Source: Scortum barcoo
Taxonomy: Eukaryota > Chordata > Actinopteri > Centrarchiformes > Terapontidae
DNA: 64,000 bases
Direction: 5' to 3'
NCBI GenBank assembly: GCA_023238725.1
Contig: CM041538.1
Span: 7,295,380 to 7,359,379, forward strand
The notes under the pieces were generated by a model, which did no database searches, had not been told where the DNA came from, and was given only the letters and a program-made list of their open reading frames with translations. Each line of letters starts with the position of its first letter. Position 1 is the stretch's first letter. The position numbers and the translations under genes are program-made. This document shows positions 24,289-36,060 of this stretch, in pieces.

Positions 24289-27200
24289 GTAGAGACTTTC
24301 ATGTCTTTGACCCTTAGCTTGCCCTTATTGCCTCTGATGTTGTTTCTATAAGATGTGAGATAAAAAACAAAAACAATATACTATATAATAACAAAAAAAA
24401 ACAATAAACAACAAGTAACAATAATAAAGAGTAAATCCAACAAAAATCCAAAATGAAAATCCATGATTATTTTAATAAGTATCAGATACTACTGTGTGTT
24501 CATTCTATTTTTACAAAAGTTTTCGTTGAAATGTAAGATAAAAAAAAAAAAAATCACAATCACAGTACTTGTTCACGTCTTCAAAAAACTGCTTCAAAAG
24601 TTGATGTTGGAGAAGTAAACCTTGGTTCCCTTTAATGAGACCAACTGTCACTTGAAACAGCAGATACTCGACAGTAAATTAATCAATTACTTCAACTGTG
24701 CCGCACTTTTGTGTCAATGAGAAAGATCTTGATATGTGCAATACCAATTTATTATTTTTGCTTTATTTTTTTTTCCTTTGAAGTCAGGAGGTATGTTTTA
24801 TTCATGATGAAAACTTCACCGGAATAAATTAAAACTGTCTTCATGCATTCTCTTTGGCTATCTGAGCTCTCACTGTAAAAATGCTGTGTGATGTTTGGCA
24901 AAAAGAGAAGCTTAGATGTGAAACCAAGTCCCAGAGTATGCCGTGTTTTTGCATTTCAGCTTTTGGATGAAAAAAGAAAAAAAAGAAAAACAAGTCACAA
25001 AAAAACTTTACAGTTGCGAAGATCAAGTGCCTCATTTTACGACTGATCCCTGAGAACTAAAACTGTGCAATACCTTTAAGATTGTGTCTTGTGTCTAGAT
25101 TGTGTCGCCCCCACATAAAGGCAAGTCAAGCAAAGCACTAAACACACAGATTTGAGCACAAGATACATAAAAACAAAAATACACAACATATACCATACAA
25201 ATATGTAAAACATTTACTAAAACCCACCACACAGGGTCATACATAGGTTATAGTTTAAAACATGGAGTACATGATCAACTGTAGGGCTACATCTGTAAAA
25301 CGAATATCTGTATTTATTACTTCCGTCATTATTCATTATTTGCAAAGTGCCTGAAAAAGCAGTGGGAATAGGAAATACTCAAGAATAACTTTAAGCTTGG
25401 TACAAGAACATAATAAAATGATTCTAATCACAAGTACATTTTTAAAGATGATACTAATGCTGAATGTGGATTTTCAAATCTAATTATCGGCATCAAATCA
25501 TTGCCACATTTAATTCAAACTGTTTTTTATGGCTCAGCACCACCTACTGCAGGGTGCTGTAAGGTTACAACACTAAACTGCCCCACAGCCCCAGACATGG
25601 GGAGCACAGTATAAACTAAGATGTATCCTACATTAGGACATTAGACCTTGTCTTGTAGAGAGTCTATGTGTCAAAACCAAATAAATGATTGACATTTATC
25701 TTGCATTTGACCACAAACTAATCGACACATGAAACCTAATACACCTAATAATATTCAGCACAGATATACTAGCTGGTTTCTGGGTCTGTGTGTGTTAATT
25801 AGAATACAATACATACAAAACACACAGTAGGAGGTAGGCAGGGGTCAGTAGGGGCCCAACAGAAAGTATTAGCCTCAGGACACCATAAGAGGTTAATTCA
25901 GCCATGCACAAGGGTCAGTGCAAGGCTGTATTAACAACAAATACCCAGAATGTGAAGGTTTCCAAAAGTCCCACCTTGATTTAATCAGTTACATTTATTG
26001 AGGATATTTCCTATTACAGTATAACATACACTTTCTCTATTATTGCTACATGTTGGCCCAGTCTAATAGTGAGGCACTCAGTCAAAGCTGAGGTCTAAGA
26101 CCTCAGTTTTGCACACATGGTGCCTATATCTGACCAGGTGTAATTAATCTAATTACCAAAAATGACACAAATGAAGTATTATTCCCGCATGTTGATCAAA
26201 ATATATGTTCTGTAAAATGGATTGAGAAATTGTTTATGGATTCAACAGTGAGATTTATATTTATTCATTGAATGTACTGTCATATCACCGAACCACAATG
26301 TGTCTCCACTGAATTCATGTTTCTTTTTATCATGGGACCGGTGTTCATCGTTTCTTTATAAGCAATGATTCAAATCAGTGATTATTTTGTGTAGATTTGA
26401 ACCTTCAATGATAGATTAGTGATATTTGTCTTATACCTCAAATCATAATAGATGGAGGTATTTTTTTTTATTTTTTGCTACATATGTTATCCCTCAGAAA
26501 ACCTTTTTTCCCCTTTTTTTCCTCTGGACCAAAACCAATCAAACCCAAATAGCCATGGAGCTCCGGGTGATAAAGGTCATGAACCAGATTCAGACCCTCA
26601 CCGCTGAGAGTATGTGCTTTCGGCTTTGGTCTGTTGAGCCACTCTGAGAGGCTTTCCGTAATCCCTTCTGTTTCTCGCTTTTTTTTCTCTTCGGGGGAAG
26701 GTTTCTCACCTCAGCCAGAGGTGACAGAGGGGGGATGAAAACGACAGGGAGGGAGGGGAAAATATGAGCCTGGGTGATTGAGATGTGGCCAGACTCTGAG
26801 CCCTTAAACGGTCGAATCTCTCCCTCTCTTCTGCAATAGAAAATGAAAATTCATCCACAGATCTTTTCCTTCACTTTTCCCTCCCTCTCTCTCTCTGACT
26901 TTCTCCTTTTGTTTTTCTTTCTGTTTTTCTTTGATACTTCCTCCTATTTTCATCGCTCTCTGTGATTCAGCCCCTCTGGAGTTTTAGAGGTTGTTTGCGT
27001 ATAGAGAAATGCTAAAACAAAGAACCAAGGGGGAAAAAAGCAGAACAACAGATTGAGGAGGAAAGATAAAAGAAGAAAGCACCCCAAGGAGATAGTAAAA
27101 ATATCTCACCTCTCTCTCTGCATCTCTCCCTGTGTGATAACACCTCTCTCTTTTCCTCTTCCCTCATTACCGACTCACACTATAAGAAATGTCATTCATA

Positions 27201-27304
27201 AAAAGCTCTTTATTTGGCTGAAGACAACCCCTGAAACACTTTATTTCACAATTGAAATGAGCAACAACACCTCGCCTGACATGTCACTTAATTTACTTAA
27301 CATA

Positions 27305-28110
27305 TATCCATCTATCTTCCTCCGCTTCTCCGGGACCGGGTCGTGGAGGCAGCAGTCTAAGCAGAGATGCACCAGACTTCCCTCACCCCAGACACTGCCT
27401 CCAGCTCTTCCGGGGGGATTCCGAGGTTCGCGTTTTTCAGGCCAGCCGAGAGACAGAGTCTCTCCAGCGTGTCCTGGGTCTTCTCCGGAGACATGCCTGG
27501 AACACTTCCCTAGGGAGGCGTCCAGGGGGCATCCGAAACAGATGCCTGAACTTCAGCTCTACTCCATGCTCCTCCCGAGTGACTGAGCTTCTCACCCCTA
27601 TCTCTAAGGGAGCTCCCAGCCACCCTGCGGAGGAAACTCATTTCGGCCGCTTGTATCCTCAGTCTTGTCCTTTCGGTCATTACCCAAAGTTCACGTCCAT
27701 AGGTGAGAGTGGGAGCGTAGATTAAATCGAGAGCTTCGCCTTTCGACTCATCTCCTTCTTCACCACGACGGTCCGGCACACTGACTGCATAACTGCAGAG
27801 GCTGTCCCAATCCACCTGTCAATATCATGCTCCATCTTTCCCTCACTCGTGAACAAGACCCCAAGATACTTGAACTCTCCTCCACTTGAGGCACTGACAT
27901 GGACCTCTCCACCAACCCGGAGAGGGCAAGCACACCACCCTTTTCCGGTCAAGAAGAACCAGGGCCCTGGACTTGGAGGTGCTGATTCTCATCCCAGCCG
28001 CTTCACACTCGGCTGCAAACCGCTCCAGTACATGCTGAAGGTCCTGGTTTGATGAAGCCAACAGGACAACAACATCTGCAAAAAGCAGAGATGAAATCCT
28101 GTGGTTCCTA
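27305..28110 (-). pseudogene. Non-LTR retrotransposon reverse-transcriptase remnant (C-terminal part)
   Basis: On the minus strand three overlapping frames carry reverse-transcriptase-type sequence: LLASSNQDLQHVLERFAAEC and AGMRISTSKS (ending near 27960), then FKYLGVLFTSEGKMEHDID and SAVMQS with VVVKKEMSRKAKLSI (27722-27890), then PTLTYGRELWVMTERTRLR with IQAAEMSFLRRVAGSSLRD (27580-27720). The reading changes frame at least twice. The active-site motif, normally FADD, reads FADV (28071-28082), so the second catalytic Asp is lost. The 3' end approaches ATCCATCTATC near 27308, like the short tandem tail of such elements. It was a LINE that copied itself by target-primed reverse transcription and is now inactive. 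The exact clade was not determined. Confidence 0.88.
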
Positions 28111-29115
28111 AACCTGGACTTGCCGAGACAAGGCAGCCTATCAAAGGCTGCAGTCCAACATGCCCCTCCTGGAACAAGTCAGTAACTCCTGCTCCTGCTC
28201 CTCCCCAGGTACTCACTGCTAGACCCAGCCAACAGAAGACTAGGAATGGGCAAAGGGCCAGTTGAATGCCGGACCCGACCACACCTCCCTCTCCAGACTA
28301 TTGGCTGAATTCTCCTCTCCTGTACCCTGGTGTACTGAACAGGCAGTCCAAGCCTTCCCCGGGTTTGCCAGGGAAGCCCCCTGTAGTTGGAACAGTACAG
28401 TCACTGACAGGGAGGGACCACCATCCTGGTTTGCCATTTGCCACTCCAGCAATGCCAAGACAGCCCGACAGCATCCGGAGACTCCCAGGCTTGAGGAATG
28501 GGCGTTTCCACCACCCCCGGGCCACTGGAGCTGAACTACCTCAGTGGGATTGAGGAGATCTTCAAAGTATCTTGGGTGAGGACAACAGCTCCACCTCCGA
28601 AACAGTGCAACCTCCCACCCACCGTCTGCCAGTTGAGGTCAACAGCTTCCCAGGCAAGTCCTTGAGGTCCTCCCAACAGCCCCCACCCCAACTCCCACAG
28701 TCAGCCTGCCAGAATTGAGGCTTCAAGGCCGACCAATTGAGCCTCCTCCAAGAGGTGGCCTTCAGCCAGGCTCCATTCTTCAGCTCACCCTGGGCAACTC
28801 CAGAGTAGTGGAGGGTCCAGCCCCTCTCAAGGCTGCCGACAGATGAGACAGAGAACATGGTGAGCATTGAAGTCACCCATTCCCCTCTCCCGTCCAGAGC
28901 TGGGTTCCAGAGCCCAAGCTGTGCGTGGAGGTGAGCCCAGAGCCCGGAGCTGGGTTCACCCAAGACTATCTCTAGCCAATGGGTCCCAGTACCTCTCAGC
29001 CTCCCACACAATCTCAGGCTCCTTCCCCCCCAGCGAGGTGACATTTCATGTCCCTATGGAGTTTTGGTCCAAGGATTGGGTCGTCCGAGGCCCCCTGCCA
29101 CGACTGCCACCCAAA
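28111..29115 (-). mobile_element. Probable 5' continuation of the LINE remnant
   Basis: GC-rich DNA continues upstream (minus strand) of the reverse-transcriptase remnant with broken frames rich in Gly, Trp and Leu, including a 160-codon open frame at 28562-29044. No intact endonuclease domain could be recognised. Base composition falls back to the AT-rich intron average near 29160. It is most simply the older, more diverged part of the same element, but could be a second repeat next to it. Confidence 0.45.
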
Positions 29116-30688
29116 CCACATTGCGGAGGAGGAAGGAGGAAGTGGCATGTCCTCCCATCTCACCTGTCTTTGCAAAAATAACTGTTTTCTTTATTATAAA
29201 TACTGCCTCATCTCCATCCTTCACTCTTTCATTTCTACACCCCATTCTCCTTCCTATTTTGCCCTCCATCCATCTCCACTTCTGCTGGTTTACAGCAGTG
29301 ACAGTGTATAGTTTTTAATGAGCAGTGAGATGTGGAGCAGAGATCACAGTGAGACAGGACGACACTGCCTGTCATCCAATTCCCATCACTCATCCATTAT
29401 TCACACACCGATTTTCATCTCAGGGATGAGGACTTTCATTTTAAAGTGATATTCAATTTTCATGTCCCCGAGTAGCATATGACTGCATTTATTTTGACAG
29501 TGTCACCTGCACTGTGAGGAGACTTTCTGTACATTGAACAAGTTCAAGGCACTGAATGCCAGTTCTTCACATAGACACCAACCACCAGACACCAACCAAA
29601 CCACTCTCTTGTCTCTCTCGAAACTGGACTTACAGTTTCACCTCTCTGCTCACTTTGATGGTTGGCTTTTCACTCCACCCTCAACTGTGACCACTTTGGA
29701 TTCCCCACCTGTTGACCTGTTGGACAAAACGTTGTACGATACACAATCCATAACCCGACACTGATGTCTTCCCTGATGTCATTATTATGAAATGTTAACC
29801 ACAGATAACCACAGAGCCCATAGAGCCCTAATCTTACCTAATCTTACTTCTTGTAGTAGATGGCACACAAGCTGGTATCCTAAAGAGACCTGAGCACAAT
29901 AAACTGCTACAGACCACATGTGCAGAGAAAAATACTTTGAAGACACAAGACAACTTAAAGTGCAGACAGGGACCTGTGAACTTTGTGTTTCAGTACAGTT
30001 TCTTCATCCATGCGATCACCTGGCCGCCTTTGTTTAAACCACGAGATGACTGTTGAGGTGTGCTGTTCAAAGCCACGTACTTCGGCAATAACGACAGTCC
30101 TGTCCCTTTAATCTTGTCTGCCCCCTCTGTTAAAAACCTTTTCTCATCCCCAAGAGGAGCTATAGAGGGGATTCAATTTTTGTTGTTCTTTCACTCTGCA
30201 AAAATACCATCAGTATGCCCTTGAGCAAAGCCCTCAACCTCAATCTGCTCGAGCAGAGCTGCTCAAAGGCCATCAGTATGAGACTGAGGGTGCAGGGGGC
30301 AGCTCCCACGACTGACGGAGTGTTTATGTGTTTAACACGCCCTGCCCTTCTCACGACTGCCCAACTCAGCCGTGGCACACAACAATACGCTCTCTCTTGT
30401 TTGGCTGATAGAGGATTGTTAATAATAAATGGTCAACAAATGGTATGAACCTCAGCCCACCTGATTTCACAGGTGACCCATTTTACATCATAAAATGTGA
30501 TTAGAATGCAATTATTTATCAGCCTGTTTTATTATGTAATGATTTATTTAAGGGCTCTGAATTCAAAGGAGCATTAAAAAAACAACCACCCTCTAAAGAT
30601 GGGCTTGTTTTTTCCTGCTGAGTCACACGCTGTACCTCGTGATTTTGCTTTCAGACAGGATGCCTCATATTGTTTTCTGCTTCTACAG

Positions 30689-30936
30689 GTGAGTTTGGGG
30701 AGGTGTACAAAGGTCGCCTGAAGCCCGTCGGGAAAAGAGAAATTCCTGTGGCTATCAAGACCCTGAAGGTTGGCTACTCTGAGAGGCAGAGGAGGGACTT
30801 CCTGTCCGAGGCATCAATCATGGGCCAGTTTGACCAGCCAAGCATCATCAGACTGGAGGGCGTGGTCACCAAGAGCCGGCCGACGATGATCATCACAGAG
30901 TTCATGGAGAACGGAGCCCTTGACTCATTTCTCAGG
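30689..30936 (+). CDS. ephb1: Eph exon: kinase N-lobe (248 bp)
   Basis: The exon length of 248 bp is as expected for Eph kinases. It completes the Gly loop GSGEFGEVYKGR, then gives REIPVAIKTLKVGYSERQRR with the ATP-binding Lys in VAIK, FLSEASIMGQF with the alpha-C Glu, IIRLEGVVTKSRP, and MIITEFMENGALDSFLR leading to the hinge. One change from the common EphB sequence is QPS in place of HPN after GQFD. The exon starts GTGAGT directly after the acceptor CAG, so the 3' splice junction is also a perfect match to a 5' splice consensus. It ends in phase 0. It is intact. Confidence 0.96.
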
Positions 30937-33900
30937 GTAAATAACACACAGAGACACATAGTGATGTAGCTATTGTAACAGTGTAGTGCTGCTGATGCTG
31001 ATAATGGCATTCATCAAAAGCTTTTTAAATATTAGGTTTTGAGAAAGTTCATGCTCAGTTTCCATGGAGACGTAGATGCGGGAGCTTCCATGAGTGTCTC
31101 TAAAACATCTCATTGTTTTTAAAAACTTAGCCTGAGAGGTCATTACCTTTGAAACAACAGTCGTCAAAACAATCTCAGTGTCACCTTAAAGCCCCTGAAA
31201 ACTATTTCTCTGTATGATCAGATATTTGTAACTAAACAAGCAAAAATGTGCCTAAATTTTTTAAATATTAAGAACTTAACAATGAAAAATTTGCTTAATG
31301 AGGCATTGTTGTTGTGGTTTGATCAGATAGATAAAAATACCAACTGTCATCAATTAGTGATGACGTTGGCATATTGCCTTTTCCCCAGTAATCACCACAC
31401 ACCTCAACCCACGAGAAGGACACAAAAAAATGAAAAAAGAAGTTTTAAATTTGAGACAAACTGATACATACAAAGATAACCTAATTTTTTTTAAAAAAGT
31501 CTCATTTAAGGTGCATTACACGCTCTTGATTTGGACCTTCCAGCTGCTTCACATGCTCTTCATCAGCGGATTGTGTCATATGGTATGGCTGAAGCACCAG
31601 AACGTGTTAATGAAACAGTCAACTTGTGAAAGAGCTCTTTTACACTTTACAATACGAAACTAATTAAATATTATATGGACATTTAATAATCCTTGATACA
31701 AGGTTGGACATGTTTTATTTTACACACAAACTGGAGCTGTTGAGCAACTTGTGTTATTATACTGATGACCGGTATCATATTTGGTATAGAATAGTTTATA
31801 AACTGACACGCAGATACAGTCTGTGTTGATGTGTGTACCTACAAGATGTATGCGTTATCTACTGTGTGTATATGTGTGTTATCTGCCGTGTTTATATGTG
31901 TGTTAATCTTCCGTCCAAAGTCACATGCAGCCCAAACACATAAATACCCAAACAGAAAAACAGATGGAGAGTGGAGGATTGGGACCTTTCGGAGAATGAG
32001 ACACAAAGACAGAAACAAACTCCTGCTCTTCCTTTTCTCCTCTCTTTTCCTTCCTGTGCTCTTTCCTCCTCATCCTGCCAGCCTGTCTGTCTGTCAGTCT
32101 GTCCGTCTCTTTGATCCTGCCCTCCTTTCGAGGCGCCTCTAAAGACAGAAAGAGAAACTCTTTGATGTTTGGTTCTCACAGCGTGACCCCTTTTGACTCA
32201 GAAATCATCCGCTGACTCATACACACACACACACACACACACACAATGATCGATCTCACTGGTGTTGCTGTCCTAGCGTGACCATCTTGCAGGCACAGGA
32301 CCCAGAGGATCAATGTGTGTGTGTGTGTGCGTGTGTGTACCTAGAAGAAGGTTTTGCCTGCAGAGGATTAGGCTAGAGGAGCATCAAAGGCGCAGTTTGA
32401 CGCACAAAGTGAATTAAAAGACACACACACACCTTCGACTGCGACCATGTCAGCAGGGATGTCAGTGATGTTTATAAGAGACAGAAACTGTCTGGCCCAA
32501 AGGTGAGAGAGTGAAATAGCAGAAAGGCGAGTGTTTTGGGTTTCATGTCTCACAACAACAACAAGTAGCTTCCAGCTCCTCAAAATATGTCTTCTCTGTT
32601 GATTTTTCCTATGCAGCTCAGGAATTTTATGTTTTCTTGTGCACAATAAGGAGGTATTTGTCAAAATTCATATTAAAACAAAGGTATAATAAAATGCCCT
32701 TATTCTGCGATCATCTCTGATAATCTGATTTATTAAAGGAAATGAATGATTGCAATTACAGGATGAACCATTTTTACATCGTATCACATACTTTACATCT
32801 TTGAGACGGCGAAAGCCCATCGGTGGATGTTATCAAAGACCCCGACGCAGAACCAGTCCCTATTGAATTATTCCAGCTTGAAAACATCTTTGGTTAACTG
32901 AACTGTTCTCCAGAGGGGAAAAAACAGCATAATTAACTTTCTTACTTCTCTTTAAGTCCATTTTAAAGCCATTTGAGTATAGCACTGGTCAAGCTGCTTC
33001 TGTCTCCTCAAAATGAAAATAGCTGTTTAAAACGTCTCCTACTTTACTGTACTGTGCAAACTATAGATGAGAAGCATGAAGGAGGAAGTGTCTGTATTCA
33101 TGTTATGACTGGTCTGTTAATGTGAAGCCATGACCAAGATGACCAGAGTGTTTTAAGAGGTCGAAATGGTGTCAGGATGTAAAAAGGGGGAGGTTTGTTT
33201 AAACACACCGCAAGGAAAAAGTGTGTATAGCTGTTTTAAATGGCCAGGCTGTCTGTATCACACTGCCCCCATTAAATCTGCACGTGTCCTCGTGGTGTGT
33301 CGTCGTAAAGATTAATACAACACGGTCCTACACTTTCAGGCAGTCGGTCCTTAAATCCATTCATACAGTAGTGTTGTACCCGGTAGCTTACACAGAAAGA
33401 GGTGGAAGGAGTTGTATGTGGGAATGAAAAATACTGGGAGCAAAGTTCAAACTCTTCTTACTTTCTCACCTCTGCACAGCTGGCCAGTTGCTGTGTGATG
33501 CCGGCGTGAATGGTGCATATGTTAAGGGAGGAAATTTGTTAAGGGAGGATGTTGAAGACCCAGTTTAATGGTCTTGCAAGCAGTTTGAAACATACCCCGA
33601 CCCAAAACTAAGAGCCATAACAATAACAGTGATAGAAAAGTGAGAATTTAATCATTAAAATAGTTCAGATGAAGTTAGGTTAAATATGAAACTCTTTCCT
33701 CATAAATTTCCCCAACAACAGTAAGAGTTTCTACATTTTCTTTTTCTTTTCTCACATCATCTTTAAAAAATGACTTTTTTTTCCTCCAAATGTTGTTTGT
33801 TATAGCTCCTGTCATGACATCTTATGTGAAATGCTGACATATCTTTTTCGCCTGCTAGACTTTCTTCAAATGAAATGTGAAAGAAGTCTGATAACTGAAA

Positions 33901-33937
33901 AATAAAAATAATCCTGTCACGGTTCATGGTTCTGCAG
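30937..33937 (+). other. Intron between kinase exons
   Basis: It contains (CA)n at 32220-32246, (TG)n at 32313-32338 and a C/T-rich stretch near 32030-32130. The short open frames do not resemble proteins. Acceptor GGTTCTGCAG. Confidence 0.6.
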
Positions 33938-34005
33938 CAGAATGATGGGCAGTTCCCAGTGATCCAGCTGGTTGGTATGCTGAGGGGCATCGCGTCTGGA
34001 ATGAG
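33938..34005 (+). CDS. ephb1: Eph exon: kinase hinge and alpha-D/E region (68 bp)
   Basis: It reads QNDGQFPVIQLVGMLRG then IASGM and two bases of an Arg codon (AG|G). QNDGQF.VIQLVGMLRGIA is nearly invariant in EphB kinases. The exon ends ATGAG|GTACACACAC, with a (CA)n tract beginning in the donor itself. In the mammalian genes, as I recall, this sequence and the next exon form one 216-bp exon; 68 plus 148 is exactly 216, so the intron here appears to be an addition. Confidence 0.93.
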
Positions 34006-34515
34006 GTACACACACACACACACACACACACCCTCCGGCTATAGAAACTTTTGCAGTGATCCACTCATTATTGTGTGAAATGAGATTTCATGTGGTGATA
34101 TCCAGCACTGATCTTTGGTCATGTGTTCTTCTCAGTCAGACCAATCAGTAACTTGAGATATACTACCTCCAAACTCTCACACATACTCACCTTACACACA
34201 TGAATAAAAACACAAAATCGATATATTCAAGTTACAAACACCTCATGTTCTGCTCACACACACACACACACACAGGCACGCACACTTTACTAGATCCTAT
34301 CTGTGTTTTATTGCAGGTATGTGGCTGTGATAACACACAAACATGTACACAACATTAAATCCTATTCCTGTTTTATCAAAGGTAGCTGGCAGTGATAACA
34401 CACACAAACACTGACACGCACACATGCTAAATCCCATTACCTTTTTTATAGTTGCCCAGGTATCTGGCAATGGATAACACACAGATTCGCACAATAAATC
34501 CTGTTGATGTTACAG
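34006..34515 (+). other. Extra intron in the kinase domain, composed largely of CA repeats and decoy splice-site copies
   Basis: The 510-bp intron starts with (AC)n (34008-34030), has a second (CA)n at about 34254-34275, and ends with a degenerate tandem array at 34290-34515 in which the 3' splice site and the beginning of the following exon are repeated. It lies in phase 2 at AG|G, between GIASGM and YLAEM. Confidence 0.9.
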
Positions 34516-34533
34516 GTACCTGGCGGAGATGAG
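34290..34533 (+). repeat. Degenerate tandem array of acceptor plus exon-start units (three decoys and the real site)
   Basis: AG followed by GTATGTGGCTGTGATAAC (34317), GTAGCTGGCAGTGATAAC (34382) and GTATCTGGCAATGGATAAC (34460) precede the real exon start GTACCTGGCGGAGATGAG (34516). Each is led by a related stretch of the form TAAATCCTATT..TGTTTTAT..AG. Spacings are 65, 78 and 56 bp. Use of any decoy would add 199, 134 or 56 nt, none a multiple of three. Confidence 0.88.
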
Positions 34534-34663
34534 TTATGTTCACCGGGACCTGGCTGCTCGGAACATCCTGGTTAACAGTAACCTGGTGTGTAAGGTGTCA
34601 GACTTTGGCTTATCACGATATCTGGAGGAGGACACCTCCGACCCCACCTACACCAGCTCACTG
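34516..34663 (+). CDS. ephb1: Eph exon: kinase catalytic loop and DFG (148 bp)
   Basis: It reads YLAEMSYVHRDLAARNILVN, SNLVCKVSDFGLSRYLEED and TSDPTYTSSL. HRDLAARN is the tyrosine-kinase catalytic loop with the base Asp, DFG binds magnesium, and the activation-loop Tyr lies in DPTYTSS. All catalytic residues are present, so the kinase is predicted active. It starts in phase 2, ends in phase 0, with donor CTG|GTGAGG followed within 15 bases by a long (CA)n tract. Confidence 0.96.
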
Positions 34664-34672
34664 GTGAGGACT

Positions 34673-34673
<1 letters not shown>

Positions 34674-34723
<50 letters not shown>

Positions 34724-34741
34724 ACACACACACACACACAC
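34674..34741. repeat. (CA)n microsatellite beside the splice donor
   Basis: A nearly pure CACACA tract interrupted by two TA steps begins about 12 bases after the donor of the catalytic-loop exon. Confidence 0.97.
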
Positions 34742-35731
34742 CAGTGAATCCTACTGTGCCTAAAAGACACTGCTCGTTGCCATGCCATGGTAATTTTAAT
34801 AACTATGTAAGATTTTAGCAACTATGTACGAGGCTGAACTGTTTCATACACACTGATAAAAAAAAAACATCTAGAAACTCCAGAAAAACAACAAGTGCTT
34901 CAGGAAGATTTTACGATAGATTAAATTCATCCAGACTAATTTTGGCAAATCACCTACACCGTTCTTCATGAACCGCAGCTTAGGCTCAGCTGCAAAGCTG
35001 CTAACACATGCTAAGTATCATTAACAACATTGATATTAACATATGGTGGGTTGTGAAGACAGGACACAAACAAACACATCTTACAAACTAGTTCTGATCT
35101 AACATAATCCAGATCATAAATATCTTTGCTCTGTTGTAGAAGATATTTTACTTTGGTGTTTGACCGAAAAAAGATCATAGTTCACAGTTGATTGATGAAT
35201 TCCTGTGATATTGTATCCAAGCCAACAGTCTTTATGAGAGGAGATAGGAATAAGTAGATGTGGGAGTATATATTTAGAATATATGTATGTTATCCTTCTT
35301 ACTACAAACATCTGCTTTGTCTTCACTAACACACTACAGATAAAATTTCAAGTAAATTCAGGCATACGTTTAATTTATATTGAATATTCTTTCAGTTTAC
35401 CATTTGCGCTTACATTAAAAACATTCAGTGACATCGAGGTGACAAACAGTATGACAGTATGACAAACAGTATGCATAAACATGTGCACACAATGTGTGAA
35501 ATCCAGCATACGCACATTTTCCTTGCTGTGACCAGCAAGACATTGCATTAATAGTCAGCCCTCACCTTTATGTTTATGACGCACTATAGTAGATATATGG
35601 GCTGCCTATGGCCTCTGTTTAGCACTGTGTGATGAATGTGTAAGTGTGTCGGTTGAGAGTGGAACTATAAAGCAAAACATTTTTCCTTTCTTTCCTCTCC
35701 ATCGTTTATCTTCTCCCTGTTTTTCTCTCAG
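34742..35731 (+). other. Remainder of intron before the activation-segment exon
   Basis: AT-rich, with a small tandem repeat of GACAAACAGTATGACAGTAT type at about 35440-35472. No coding sequence was recognised. Acceptor TGTTTTTCTCTCAG. Confidence 0.65.
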
Positions 35732-35881
35732 GGAGGTAAAATCCCAGTGCGGTGGACAGCTCCGGAGGCGATCGCCTACAGGAAGTTTACGTCGGCTTCA
35801 GACGTCTGGAGTTATGGGATCGTCACCTGGGAGGTGATGTCATACGGAGAGAGACCTTACTGGGATATGAGCAACCAAGAT
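35732..35881 (+). CDS. ephb1: Eph exon: kinase activation segment end and C-lobe (150 bp)
   Basis: The exon has the usual 150-bp length. It reads GGKIPVRWTAPEAIAYRKFT, SASDVWSYGIVTWEVMSYGE and RPYWDMSNQD. WTAPEA is the tyrosine-kinase APE motif that anchors the activation segment, and SDVWSYGI holds the alpha-F Asp. KIPVRW rather than KIPIRW favours EPHB1. It begins and ends in phase 0, donor GTGAGT, followed by a (TG)n tract. Confidence 0.96.
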
Positions 35882-35892
35882 GTGAGTCACTG

Positions 35893-35925
<33 letters not shown>

Positions 35926-36022
35926 CTCTTGTTCTCTTGTGTTCTCATTGATGTCTGTGACGGTATAAGATTGTGTACGTTTACCCGTTTTTCCATTGCA
36001 CTCTTGTCTTTCTTGAGCCTGC

Positions 36023-36060
<38 letters not shown>

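Larger units (their letters stand above)
24289..30688 (+). other. Intron within the kinase Gly-loop, with LINE remnant
   Basis: The left half (24289-27300) is AT-rich, with A-runs near 24391, 24540 and 24976 and no recognised coding sequence. From about 27305 to 29115 the composition changes to GC-rich, corresponding to a decayed non-LTR retrotransposon. The remainder, 29116-30688, is unique-looking. The acceptor TTTTCTGCTTCTACAG is strong. Confidence 0.65.

Noticed and set aside
27053..27586. 177-codon open frame on the + strand
   Set aside because: It runs antisense to the LINE remnant in its second half and is low-complexity in its first half.
28562..29044. 160-codon open frame on the - strand as a separate gene
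   Set aside because: Trp/Gly/Leu-rich frame in GC-rich DNA next to the reverse-transcriptase remnant, without recognised domain; better taken as part of the decayed element.
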